This document shows positions 26,158-34,978 of a stretch of 64,000 bases of DNA, piece after piece; within the stretch, counting starts at the first letter, position 1, and every line of letters starts with the position of its first letter. The DNA comes from Hahella sp. CCB-MM4 (GTDB lineage: Bacteria > Pseudomonadota > Gammaproteobacteria > Pseudomonadales > Oleiphilaceae). Position numbers and translations under genes: made by a program. The stretch spans positions 62,001 through 126,000 of the forward strand of contig NZ_MRYI01000006.1 in NCBI RefSeq assembly GCF_002260525.1, written 5' to 3'. Below the pieces are notes generated by a model. That model did no database searches, was not told the origin of the DNA, and saw only the letters and a program-made list of their open reading frames with translations.

Positions 26158-27888
26158 CTACAATCGCCATTCATATTCGACTTCCACAATATTGCCCGGT
26201 TCAAAATACTCGACTCGCCTGCACAGAGATTTGAGCAGAGCCACTCCTCTGCCTGAATATTGATTCGTGCATGGTTGTGTAGCACGAACCTTTCGCCAGT
26301 CAAAGCCTTGGCCGCTGTCTTCTACACGGATGGTTAGTATCCCCCCCTGATGGGTACCATTGTGTGTCAGATTGACCAGCACAGAGGCGTCTTTAAGCTG
26401 GGAGCAACGCTGTTCCCGCAACTGATAGTATCTGGCAAATCCTTCAGAACTGTTCTTCAGGGACGAATCCAGTCTCAGTACGCCATGGTCGAGAGCATTG
26501 GAGTACAACTCACTGATAATCGTAAATATTTCGCCGTTAAAGCTCCTCATTCCAGGAACTTCCATGACGATTTGCAACAGCAGAGGAATCGGATCGAATC
26601 TGGCCAGGGATTCATCCGTCAAGCGGTAGCTCATCTCCCATTTACCCGGCCCCCAGCCACTGGCACTGGAATGTTCACTTTCATGAATACCCAGTTGATC
26701 TTCCGGCATCATGGTAATTTCAGCCATGGTAAGGTCATCGCCCGGACCAGAATCTCCGGCAAATGCCAGTACGTCCTGCTGTATCCGGTAGAACAACTCA
26801 TTGGAGTCGATATACTGCTCCACCAATGCCTGCAGACGCTCCTCACCATAGAACTCATTTTCCGCGTTGGCGGCTTCTATGATGCCGTCCGACCAGACAT
26901 AAAAGCGATCTCCGTCATGCATTTCATAGCGATCGGTTGAGGCATCAAAAGAATCACTCCCACGAATCCCCAGAGGCAGGTGGCGGGAAGCCACTTTGAC
27001 TAACTTCCCACCTTGCAACAGAAATCCACTGGGCAGCCCACCACTCCATATCTCAATGGACTTGTCACCAAATTCGATATCAACCATGGTGGCACAACAG
27101 AAAAACCCAATCGGCAATATGGTTTTTAGTTTGATGTTGATCTCCCGGAGAATATCCGGCAGCGCATACCCCTTGGTGGTCATCCCGTAAAATATCTCAG
27201 CCATTGGCATAGCGCCGATAGCCGCAGGCAACCCATGACCGGTGAAATCCCCCAGCAAAACATGCATACCACCGGAGGGCTTTTGGCAGGCCAGCAGAAC
27301 ATCCCCGTTAAATACCGACAGAGGTGAAAGCAGGTGCCGGATATTCCTGGCTCCGAGGCAACCGACGTGGGCCACGTTGTCGAACACCTTTTTAGCCACT
27401 TCCTGCTCTCGCACTAGGTGTTCGTTATGATCCGCGATCTGATCCCGCTGCATTTGCAACGTCCGATGCATGACCCTCATGCGGTTAAAAGCATTGATCT
27501 TGGCCTGAAGAATAATCGGATTGTAGGGTTTGGATAGGAAATCATCACCACCGGCTTCGAGACATTTCGCCAGCGATTCCGCATCGCTCAATGAGGTCAG
27601 GAAGATAATTGGAACCAGGTCTTCACCGGAAAGTTGCTTGATTTCCTTGGCGGCTTCAAAGCCGTCCATACGTGGCATCAACGCATCCAGAAGAATGATG
27701 TCCGGATTCTCGCGGGAGAATTTATCCACGGCATCGACACCATCCACCGCGGTTACCACATGATGCCCCTGCCGTTTGACGATGGCCTGGAGTATAAGAC
27801 GGTCGGAGTGATTGTCATCGGCAATCAGAATCTTGAGAGAACCTGTGGAGGTATCCTCAGGCTTATAGGGAGACTCCGTGACCACCAT
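26158..27888 (-). CDS. hsbR: Response regulator-PP2C phosphatase-anti-sigma kinase (HsbR type)
   Basis: A 576-residue protein with three parts. The receiver (about 17-135) has D68 in ILLDALMPRMDG. A SpoIIE/PP2C-type phosphatase (about 190-400) shows GDFTGHGLPAAIGAMPM and ends with GDDLTMAEI. A GHKL ATPase like anti-sigma kinases (about 435-576) has SELYSNALDHGVL and VEDSGQGFDW. In the Pseudomonas HptB pathway HsbR phosphorylates or dephosphorylates the STAS protein HsbA depending on receiver phosphorylation. ATG 27888 is preferred; the frame remains open to a TTG at 27993 with no good site. Confidence 0.85.
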   Translation of the reverse strand: MVVTESPYKPEDTSTGSLKILIADDNHSDRLILQAIVKRQGHHVVTAVDGVDAVDKFSRENPDIILLDALMPRMDGFEAAKEIKQLSGEDLVPIIFLTSLSDAESLAKCLEAGGDDFLSKPYNPIILQAKINAFNRMRVMHRTLQMQRDQIADHNEHLVREQEVAKKVFDNVAHVGCLGARNIRHLLSPLSVFNGDVLLACQKPSGGMHVLLGDFTGHGLPAAIGAMPMAEIFYGMTTKGYALPDILREINIKLKTILPIGFFCCATMVDIEFGDKSIEIWSGGLPSGFLLQGGKLVKVASRHLPLGIRGSDSFDASTDRYEMHDGDRFYVWSDGIIEAANAENEFYGEERLQALVEQYIDSNELFYRIQQDVLAFAGDSGPGDDLTMAEITMMPEDQLGIHESEHSSASGWGPGKWEMSYRLTDESLARFDPIPLLLQIVMEVPGMRSFNGEIFTIISELYSNALDHGVLRLDSSLKNSSEGFARYYQLREQRCSQLKDASVLVNLTHNGTHQGGILTIRVEDSGQGFDWRKVRATQPCTNQYSGRGVALLKSLCRRVEYFEPGNIVEVEYEWRL

Positions 27889-28027
27889 GAAGATCTCGTT
27901 TAAGGAATGGATACCGGTCGGCTTCTCATTGTTACCCCTCTTGTCATAGTGATCCCCCTTGTAGAGGAACAAATCCAAGAGCAAAGAAACCAACCGGATG
28001 TGTTCACGCTGCTAACCTGCCGCGTCC

Positions 28028-28333
28028 TTACTGAATGACAAACAGTTGCTCAAAATTGGAAATGGTAAGGATCTTCCGAACATCGTTGTTACAGTTCAGA
28101 ATCTGGATATTGGCACTGTCACCACCTGCATAATCTCTCAGCAGCAGCAACATGCCTAACGCGGAACTATCAAGATAGGTCGTTTCAGCCATATCAATTT
28201 TATAATGCTCGTAGGGCCCTTCAGGATTCTCATAAGCATCCCGGAACTCCTGGTGTGAGCTGAAATCAAAGCGGCCTTTGATGCTGATAGTCAGCTCAGA
28301 CTGATTAGTCGACCTATTAGTCGTAATGGACAT
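28028..28333 (-). CDS. hsbA: Anti-sigma factor antagonist HsbA (STAS domain)
   Basis: A 101-residue STAS protein. YLDSSALGMLLLLRDYA carries the phosphorylatable serine, S56 or S57, at the usual helix start. In P. aeruginosa HsbA, unphosphorylated, binds the anti-sigma factor FlgM and so frees FliA; phosphorylated, it favours a diguanylate cyclase. The gene precedes hsbR and is in the middle of flagellar genes, which suits a direct flagellar role. GGAGG lies close to the ATG in a duplicated segment. Residues TTNR and STNQ near the start reflect a small internal duplication. Confidence 0.85.
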   Translation of the reverse strand: MSITTNRSTNQSELTISIKGRFDFSSHQEFRDAYENPEGPYEHYKIDMAETTYLDSSALGMLLLLRDYAGGDSANIQILNCNNDVRKILTISNFEQLFVIQ

Positions 28334-28364
28334 GTTTCCTCCTTATCCAGGTGTTTCCTTATCT
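28333..28364 (-). repeat. Duplicated ribosome-binding segment before hsbA
   Basis: On the minus strand GATAAGGAAACACCT is followed by GATAAGGAGGAAACATG. The two copies differ by a small insertion, and only the proximal one has a full GGAGG beside the start codon. Confidence 0.6.
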
Positions 28365-28718
28365 AAAACAGTTTAAGAAAACTTCTTGAGCATTGCATTT
28401 TTCAAGCGCGACCAACGTTCACATTGCAAACACTCTCACTTCCTGGCCGATTATCTGCCGAGATGAAGATTCTGATCGTCTTTATGTTGAATGTCATTAA
28501 CCTGAATATAGTATCAAGTTACAAAAACTGAGAAATAGACTCGCTGAAACGAACCGACTAACTTCCCATATGCCCGAGAATACTATCGCCGTTAATCCAA
28601 ATACTCTTCACATTTCTACGAATATTCGGCCGCGGGTACATGGGAGGTTAGTCATACGTTCACCCTAATAATAATCAATAGCTTAAACTCTGCAAATGTC
28701 CAATTGATTGCAATTCAT
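28334..28718. other. 385-bp gap between fliJ and hsbA
   Basis: No gene is seen on either strand. It is AT-rich and probably contains the promoter of hsbA-hsbR. On the minus strand there are poor matches to sigma-28 (TGAAG, then GGCGATAG at about 28597-28620) and to sigma-54; none is convincing. Confidence 0.4.
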
Positions 28719-29168
28719 TTATATATTTCTGTGAGGTCGTCGATGTGTGGCGTCATCCAGCTGGCGCTGCTCCTTCCGGTCCTCTTCTATCTGCTCTTCG
28801 TTCCTGCACCGATCAACGAATTCTTCCATATTTTTTTTCTTTTGATAGACCATCTGCCATTTGCCGGTCTGGACTTCCAGCTTTTGCTTGAGTAACAACG
28901 ATTGCTGCTGCTGTTGCTCGATAGCAGTTCCCAGGCGACTGATAAAAACATGGAATGTCTGAATATGACGAACAGATTTCACCGAGCTGCTGGTGCTGCG
29001 CAAATCCTCCTGATACTGACGCTGATAGGCGATCAATTGCTCAATTTTGGCATCTGATGCGTGCAGCTGGGAACGAATCTGCCCCAACGCCTGACGCTCC
29101 TGCTCTTCTTCCCGGTCAATCAGATCAAGCACAATCTTAAGGCGTTGCGAACGTTTCTGAGTTGGCAT
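28719..29168 (-). CDS. fliJ: Flagellar protein FliJ
   Basis: A 149-residue protein that is almost entirely coiled coil: long runs of Glu, Gln, Arg and Leu with heptad spacing, such as LIDREEEQERQALGQIR. FliJ is the central stalk of the FliI ATPase ring and helps export. ATG 29168 was chosen because GGAGG lies ten bases upstream; an upstream in-frame start would add 13 residues. It directly follows fliI. Sequence conservation is low in this family, so identity rests mainly on length, coiled coil and position. Confidence 0.9.
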   Translation of the reverse strand: MPTQKRSQRLKIVLDLIDREEEQERQALGQIRSQLHASDAKIEQLIAYQRQYQEDLRSTSSSVKSVRHIQTFHVFISRLGTAIEQQQQQSLLLKQKLEVQTGKWQMVYQKKKNMEEFVDRCRNEEQIEEDRKEQRQLDDATHRRPHRNI

Positions 29169-29219
29169 ATCTGCCTGGCCTCCGGATAACTTAAAGCGGC
29201 ACTTCAACCTATACCAATT

Positions 29220-30593
29220 TTACCCTCTTGTGGGCTGGGGCGCCTGAGGTGTCTGCTTATCTGCGGGCTTAACTGGTTCAAACAGACGGGCCAATCCGCT
29301 AATACAATCATCCAAAGACGCGCTTTCGTGCAAGCCCTGCTGCAGATATTTTCGCATATGGGGAAACCGTTCAATCGCATAGTCGGTTTCCTTGTCGGAC
29401 CCGGGTACATAGGCTCCGACACTGATCAGATCCCGAGTCTGTTGATAGCGGGCATATAACTGCTTGAACCTTTGTGCCTGTTGAAAGTGATCCGGCTTGG
29501 TAACCTGAGGCATTACCCGGCTGATTGACGCTTCAATATCGATCGCAGGATAGTGCCCCTCTTCTGCCAGCCGGCGATTCAGCACGATATGTCCGTCGAG
29601 AATAGCCCTGGCCGCATCGGCAATCGGATCCTGCTGATCGTCACCTTCGGTCAATACCGTATAAAACGCCGTAATGGAACCACCTCCCGGTTTGCCGTTG
29701 CCAGCCCTTTCCACTAGCTGAGGGAGCTTGGCAAATACTGACGGCGGATAACCTTTGGTCGCCGGGGGCTCGCCAACGGACAGGGCAATTTCCCTCTGAG
29801 CCTGGGCGTATCGGGTCAAACTATCCATCAGCAGCAAGACATTCTTGCCCTGGTCGCGATAATACTCGGCAATCCGGGTGGTAAGCACTGCCGCCCGCAA
29901 ACGCATCAACGGCGAATCATCCGCAGGTGACGCAATGACCACAGAGCGGGACAGGCCTTCATCCCCAAGGATATCCTCGATAAATTCCTTAACCTCACGA
30001 CCCCGCTCCCCAACGAGACCGACAACCGTAATATCCGCCGTGGTAAAACGTGTCATCATGCCAAGCAGCATACTTTTACCCACGCCACTACCGGCAAACA
30101 AGCCGAGGCGCTGGCCGATCCCGACCGATAACAAAGCATTAATGGCCCGAATACCGACATCGAGCTTTTGACGGATGGGAGCCCGATGCAATGGATTGAT
30201 CGGCTCACCAAACAAATCCACATGGTGGTCGGCCTCAATCGGACCACGCCCGTCCAGAGGCTCTCCCGCTCCGTTCAACACTCGTCCAAGCAGCTTTTGT
30301 CCGACCCCGATACGACCCACACCGGACATTGGCCGAACCCGAGCTCCAGGCTGCAGCCCTTCAACAGCCGCCATTGGCATCAGGTAGATCCGCTCCTCAG
30401 CAAATCCAACAACTTCCGCTTCAACCATCCGGCCGCCACGCACTTCGATCAGACAACGTTCCCCGAGGGTCATCGGACAGCCGACCGCTTCCAGCGTTAA
30501 ACCTACAACTCTGGTTAGTCGGCCATTAATTTCAGGGCGAATCTGGGTGGGGACATAATTCTGATATTGCTTCAGCCGGTCAGCCAGGTTCAT
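29220..30593 (-). CDS. fliI: Flagellum-specific ATPase FliI
   Basis: A 457-residue ATPase related to the F1 beta subunit. Walker A is AGSGVGKS, Walker B is [21 protein letters not shown], and [20 protein letters not shown] is the family signature. It energises unfolding and loading of export substrates with FliH and FliJ. The start is ATG 30593, which overlaps the end of fliH by 14 bases; an open upstream extension of 59 codons is only the shadow of the fliH repeat region and lacks a site. Confidence 0.96.
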   Translation of the reverse strand: MNLADRLKQYQNYVPTQIRPEINGRLTRVVGLTLEAVGCPMTLGERCLIEVRGGRMVEAEVVGFAEERIYLMPMAAVEGLQPGARVRPMSGVGRIGVGQKLLGRVLNGAGEPLDGRGPIEADHHVDLFGEPINPLHRAPIRQKLDVGIRAINALLSVGIGQRLGLFAGSGVGKSMLLGMMTRFTTADITVVGLVGERGREVKEFIEDILGDEGLSRSVVIASPADDSPLMRLRAAVLTTRIAEYYRDQGKNVLLLMDSLTRYAQAQREIALSVGEPPATKGYPPSVFAKLPQLVERAGNGKPGGGSITAFYTVLTEGDDQQDPIADAARAILDGHIVLNRRLAEEGHYPAIDIEASISRVMPQVTKPDHFQQAQRFKQLYARYQQTRDLISVGAYVPGSDKETDYAIERFPHMRKYLQQGLHESASLDDCISGLARLFEPVKPADKQTPQAPQPTRG

Positions 30594-31599
30594 TGTCCGG
30601 ATCCTCAGCAGCAGGAGGTACCTGACGATCATCATCGTCCGGCGCTTTGCTTCTATCAAGATGGCTATTGTCGAGATGGCTATTATCAAGATAGTTTCCA
30701 TCAAGACGGCGATTATCGAGACGATTTTTGTCGAGACCGCCCTTGTCGTGAAGCCCCGCTTGCTGATCAATCCTGTCCTGATCAGTGACTTCGTCGGCCG
30801 TCGTCTCCAACAGATCCCGATGGAAATCGCTCATTTCCCCCATTTGATCAGTGTAGTCATGGGAATCGGTACTGACAGTTTCATCACTATGCCGCGACAG
30901 CATTTGCTGTATGGCCGCCTGAAATCTTTTTTCAACGGTATAGTCGAGCAATGTATGACGGGTCTCGACCCGGCATCCGCCGGCCATGATCTTAGAGTCC
31001 CGCGTGTAGCGATAGGTGTGATCAGCGGGTAAATGCTCCTCCAGATAGTCAACATCGGACGGAGCGACATACACGGTAATCTGTTCTTCTGTGTTCGGCA
31101 ATGCAGCCAATGCTTCACGAACAACTGCCACGATCTGCGTCGGACCCATGGCCAATTCGCGAAATATTACCGACCGGCTGATGGCCAACACCAGGTTCAG
31201 CATGGCCTCTTCCACTTCTTCCTGGTATTCCTGGATTGGCTGCTGCAGCGCATTCATCAACTGACCGAACTGGGTCATCTGACTTTGAATAGCGGCGCTC
31301 TTGGCTTTAAGTGCTGCGGCCTCACCCTTGGCCGTTCCCTCTTTCAGGCCTTCCTGACGCCCCTCTTCCAGACCTTTCCGATACCCCTCGTCATGACCCT
31401 TCTTCAGTCCCTCTGCCTTCCCCTGTTCAAGCCCTTCCTCATAGGCGGCCTCACGGATACCTTCAAGCTCTGCAGCGGTCGGTGGCTTAGGGGATTTAGC
31501 GGAATTCTTTCTGGCATACTCTTCCCCGATGACCGGGAGCTCCCAGCGCTCATACGCAGTCAGCTGCTCGGGGGGAATCTTGGGATCATTTTTCTTCAT
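30580..31599 (-). CDS. fliH: Flagellar assembly protein FliH with extended repeat tail
   Basis: A protein of about 339 residues that regulates FliI and tethers it to FliN. The N-terminus carries the FliN-binding YERWELP. A Gly-rich heptad-like stretch of ExGxxxG units ([20 protein letters not shown] and more) is the family's glycine repeat helix. The C-terminal domain binds FliI. Beyond it is an unusual acidic tail of about 95 residues, including seven five-residue repeats of the xxLDx type. The start is uncertain; ATG 31599 gives MKKNDPK, while TTG codons at 31626 and 31608 are also in frame. AAGG stands before the latter. Confidence 0.9.
   Translation of the reverse strand: MKKNDPKIPPEQLTAYERWELPVIGEEYARKNSAKSPKPPTAAELEGIREAAYEEGLEQGKAEGLKKGHDEGYRKGLEEGRQEGLKEGTAKGEAAALKAKSAAIQSQMTQFGQLMNALQQPIQEYQEEVEEAMLNLVLAISRSVIFRELAMGPTQIVAVVREALAALPNTEEQITVYVAPSDVDYLEEHLPADHTYRYTRDSKIMAGGCRVETRHTLLDYTVEKRFQAAIQQMLSRHSDETVSTDSHDYTDQMGEMSDFHRDLLETTADEVTDQDRIDQQAGLHDKGGLDKNRLDNRRLDGNYLDNSHLDNSHLDRSKAPDDDDRQVPPAAEDPDNEPG
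30652..30756 (-). repeat. 15-bp repeats coding xxLDx pentapeptides in fliH
   Basis: Seven consecutive five-codon units translate as [35 protein letters not shown]. The DNA units are 15 bp, similar but drifted. They form a C-terminal tail outside the conserved FliH fold. Confidence 0.8.
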
Positions 31600-31655
31600 T
31601 TGAATCAACCAGGCCTTGGGGTGCAACAGGAATCAAAGGGTATAACCAGATCCTA

Positions 31656-32684
31656 CTACAGCATTTCTTCACCAGCACCACCAAGCATAATCTCGCCGGC
31701 ATCAGCCATACGGCGAGCAATAGTGAGAATCTCTTTCTGTGCAGTTTCCACTTCGCTGACTCTGACCGGGCCACGGGCCTCCAAATCATCACGCAGCAAT
31801 TCTGCTGCCCGTTTGGACATGTTGCGGAACACTTTCTCCTGCAGCTCCTCATCTGCCCCTTTCAGAGCCAGAATCAGGTTATCGGAGGACACTTCTCTGA
31901 GCAGGGCCTGAATACCACGATCGTCCACATCTTTCAGATTGTCGAAGACGAACATCAAATCCTCGATCTGGGTTCCCAGGTCGGTATCCATTTCCTTGAT
32001 GGAATCCATCAGGGGAGCTTCAATGCTACTGTCCATGAAGTTCATGATGTTGGCCGCACATTTCACACCGCCAATTTTACTGGTCTGGGCGGAGGTACCG
32101 CCGGAAAACTGACGCTCCAGGATATTATTGAGCTCCTGCAGTGCCTGGGGTTGAACAGTCTCCAGGGCCGCCACCCGCATGATAATGTCCAAGCGGACTT
32201 TCTCATCGAAATTGGCCAGGACTTCTGCGGATTGGTCTGCATCCAGATAGGATATGACGATCGCCTGAATCTGCGGATGTTCATACCGGATAATATCGGC
32301 CACCGCACGGGATTCCATCCACTTCAACGTATCCAGACCGGTGGTATTGCCCCCCATCAGGATACGGTCAATCAAACCGGAAGCTTTATCTTCTCCCAGC
32401 GCCTGGGTCAGCATGGTACGAATATATTCGTCGGCACCAATTCCCAGACCGGTTTGGCCTCCGACCGCCTCCAGGAATTCCGAGGTAACCTGCTCAACTA
32501 CTTCCTGGGTAACGTTCTGCAATTGCGCCATCTGGGCGCCCACACGCTGAACCTCTTTGGGCCCCATGTGCTTTAAAATCTGTGCAGCATCAGCCTCACC
32601 CAGCGACATTAACAGAATCGCTGCGGCTTCCGTCCGGTTAACCTTACGTACCGGCTTTTTCTCGGCTGGTTTCGCTTCATTCAT
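31656..32684 (-). CDS. fliG: Flagellar motor switch protein FliG
   Basis: A 342-residue rotor protein that meets the stator and sets torque direction. The N-terminal domain (NRTEAAAILLMSLGEADAAQ) binds FliF, the middle domain has MDSIKEMDTDLGTQIEDLMF, and the C-terminal domain has the charged helix ARGPVRVSEVETAQKEI that faces MotA/MotC. Its start overlaps the fliF end by eight bases. A short gap of 56 bases precedes fliH. Confidence 0.96.
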   Translation of the reverse strand: MNEAKPAEKKPVRKVNRTEAAAILLMSLGEADAAQILKHMGPKEVQRVGAQMAQLQNVTQEVVEQVTSEFLEAVGGQTGLGIGADEYIRTMLTQALGEDKASGLIDRILMGGNTTGLDTLKWMESRAVADIIRYEHPQIQAIVISYLDADQSAEVLANFDEKVRLDIIMRVAALETVQPQALQELNNILERQFSGGTSAQTSKIGGVKCAANIMNFMDSSIEAPLMDSIKEMDTDLGTQIEDLMFVFDNLKDVDDRGIQALLREVSSDNLILALKGADEELQEKVFRNMSKRAAELLRDDLEARGPVRVSEVETAQKEILTIARRMADAGEIMLGGAGEEML

Positions 32685-34410
32685 CCGCCATTACCCACTG
32701 CCGAACCACCTGGGCTACCCGACCCGGGTCTTCGGCGACTAGACCTTTCAATGCGTTGATCTGTTTCTCATAACTTTCTGACGCTCCCGGAAGCATGAAC
32801 TCACCGCTGGCGGATAGTCCAACGCTTTCTTCCATCCCGTCCGTATCACCGAGCTTCTGCAATTCTACCAAGCCTTCCTCGTCTCCGGCGAGTGCCAATT
32901 CTTTAGCATCAGAACCACCGGAAGACAGGTTCTTCAGTGTAGGACGAATAACACCGAATACCAAAATCAGGATAATCAAAATCGCTGCCGCCCACTTGAG
33001 CAACCCTCCAGCCCAAAGTTCCCATATCTGTTGCAGCAGCGTCGCTTCAGGCTCTATGAACTCTATGTCTTCAGCCAGGAATGGTGTATTCACGACGTTC
33101 ACACTATCCCCTCTTGCCGCGGAATAACCCACGGCATCACGGACCAACACGGTAAGACGGTCAATTTCGGCCTGGGGCCATGGCTGCATGGTAGCAACAC
33201 CATCTGCACCCGGACGGCGGATATCGTCCACCACCACCGCAACGGTCAAGCGTTTGATCTTGCCTTGGTGATGTTTGATGTAACTGACGGTGCGATCCAC
33301 TTCGTAATTACGTACTGTCTGTTTACGAACATCGGTTGCCTGGCTTTGCGCCTGCCCCTGAGTCGCCTGGCCAGCTTGCTCTGGCACACTTGTGGTTCCC
33401 GGAGGTTGGTTGGACAAGGCACCTGGAACCCCTTGAGGACCAGTACCAGCGATACGCTGCTCACCAATCTCCTGTTCACTGCGTATGGCCTGAAGGTCGG
33501 GATTGAACACTTCTTCAGCCTGCTCAATCGCCGTAAAGTCAACATCAGCAGAAACCTCTGCCCGGAAGCGCCCCATCCCCAGAATAGGCTCAAGAATACT
33601 GTTAACCCGACGGGTCAGCACTTCCTCCATTTTCCGGGCATATTCAAACTCCCGGGAAGTACGGCGGTCATCCTCACTGAGATTATTCTGTGACAACAAA
33701 GTCCCGCGTTGATCCACGACTGTCACATCACTCTGGTCCATTTCAGGCACACTGCTTGACACCAGGTTGACGATGGCCTCGACCTGCGATGCCTGCATGT
33801 TCCGGGTACCAATCAATTCAAGAAAAACTGACGCTGAAGGCTTACGCGTGTCCCGCACAAAAACACTCTGCTTGGGAATTGCCAGATGCACCCGGGCACT
33901 TTTGACGTTACGCAGGCTGGCAATCGTTCTCGCCAACTCGCCTTCCAGTCCACGGCGATAACGGGTGGACTCCATAAACTGGCTCGTCCCCAGACCGGTA
34001 TCCTGGTCCAGCAACTCGAATCCAATGGTTTTATCCTGAGTAATGCCGGCAGAGGCCAGCTGCAACCGGGCACGCGGCAGATCCTCGGCTGCAATCAATA
34101 AAGCGCCTGACTTGGGCTCAATCTTAAAGGCAATATCGTTCTGGTTAAGAATGCCCGCCACCTCTGTCGCATCGTAGCGACTCATATCGGCGAACAATGG
34201 CTGGTAAGCCGGCTCATTGGCCCAGAGAATGATCGCAATCCCCATAGCGATGCTGGCAGCAACCCCCACCATCAGAACCAGTTGACGCAGCAGCGAGAGA
34301 CGGTTAAACCCCAGCAGGAGATCACTCTTGTTCTCAATTAAATCAGTATCGGCGCCGCCTACGTTGGCCGTCAGGTTGTTGCCAGGTATTTCTGCCGGTA
34401 CGGATGCCAT
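32677..34410 (-). CDS. fliF: Flagellar MS-ring protein FliF
   Basis: A 577-residue inner-membrane ring protein, the base on which the rotor is built. Two membrane helices, about 41-62 and 452-472 (AAAILIILILVFGVI), bracket a large periplasmic region with the YscJ-like domain (ARVHLAIPKQSVFVRDTRKPSASVFLEL). The extreme C-terminus (LVAEDPGRVAQVVRQWVMADE) is the FliG-binding helix. FlhF normally guides it to the pole. Confidence 0.97.
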   Translation of the reverse strand: MASVPAEIPGNNLTANVGGADTDLIENKSDLLLGFNRLSLLRQLVLMVGVAASIAMGIAIILWANEPAYQPLFADMSRYDATEVAGILNQNDIAFKIEPKSGALLIAAEDLPRARLQLASAGITQDKTIGFELLDQDTGLGTSQFMESTRYRRGLEGELARTIASLRNVKSARVHLAIPKQSVFVRDTRKPSASVFLELIGTRNMQASQVEAIVNLVSSSVPEMDQSDVTVVDQRGTLLSQNNLSEDDRRTSREFEYARKMEEVLTRRVNSILEPILGMGRFRAEVSADVDFTAIEQAEEVFNPDLQAIRSEQEIGEQRIAGTGPQGVPGALSNQPPGTTSVPEQAGQATQGQAQSQATDVRKQTVRNYEVDRTVSYIKHHQGKIKRLTVAVVVDDIRRPGADGVATMQPWPQAEIDRLTVLVRDAVGYSAARGDSVNVVNTPFLAEDIEFIEPEATLLQQIWELWAGGLLKWAAAILIILILVFGVIRPTLKNLSSGGSDAKELALAGDEEGLVELQKLGDTDGMEESVGLSASGEFMLPGASESYEKQINALKGLVAEDPGRVAQVVRQWVMADE

Positions 34411-34475
34411 GGGGAAACCTCAATTACAAACTAGTGTTTATCCTGAAACAGCAATGCAATGATCTGCTATCGCTC

Positions 34476-34832
34476 TTAAATAGGCATTTTCATAATGTCT
34501 TCATACGCCTGAACCACCTTGTTCCGCACCTGGGTCAAGGCCTGAAAGGCGATGGAGGATTTCTGCGACGCGATCATCACTTCGGTCAGATCAGCCTGGG
34601 GATCACCTGCCTGATAGGCATTCGCCAGACCGGCAGCATTCTGCTGCAGATCATTTACCTGATTGACCGCCTGTGTCAGCATCTGGTTGAAGTTGGGCGT
34701 TTCCCTGGCCGGCTGCACACTACGCACCTCAGCGGGATTGACTTCCGGCTTGATTTTGACGGGCTGCTGCATCTGCGAACGAATGTTTCTGATCTCAGCC
34801 AAAACATTGTTGATGTCCACTCGATTATTCAT
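34476..34832 (-). CDS. fliE: Flagellar hook-basal body protein FliE
   Basis: A 118-residue protein that joins the MS ring to the rod. The C-terminal half has the family pattern: [41 protein letters not shown] and [23 protein letters not shown]. It opens the fliEFGHIJ transcript behind a sigma-54 promoter located just after fleR. Confidence 0.96.
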   Translation of the reverse strand: MNNRVDINNVLAEIRNIRSQMQQPVKIKPEVNPAEVRSVQPARETPNFNQMLTQAVNQVNDLQQNAAGLANAYQAGDPQADLTEVMIASQKSSIAFQALTQVRNKVVQAYEDIMKMPI

Positions 34833-34947
34833 GCCACACTCCTCGTCTTAAGCCCCGTACCGGATTGCTGATCAAGCTATTCAGCTGCGTCAATATTTCG
34901 TCGTTTTTGACGCTTAACAGGCTGAAAATAAGCCTCTCCTATTGATT

Positions 34948-34964
34948 AAGCAGAATCCGTACCA
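34948..34964 (-). promoter_or_regulatory. Sigma-54 promoter of fliE operon
   Basis: The minus strand reads TGGTACGGATTCTGCTT, with GG and GC ten bases apart and ten of twelve fixed positions matched. It lies 15 bases after the fleR stop codon and predicts a start about 105 bases before fliE. FleR is the expected activator, by analogy with Pseudomonas. Confidence 0.75.
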
Positions 34965-34978
34965 GATATAAGAACGCT

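Noticed and set aside
28597-28620. A sigma-28 promoter before hsbA
   Set aside because: TGAAGAGT and GGCGATAG are 12 bases apart with two or more mismatches each, much weaker than the DUF5610 site.
30594-30770. An N-terminal extension of FliI by 59 residues
   Set aside because: It lies wholly within the fliH repeat region in another frame, has no ribosome site, and FliI homologues start at MNLADRL.
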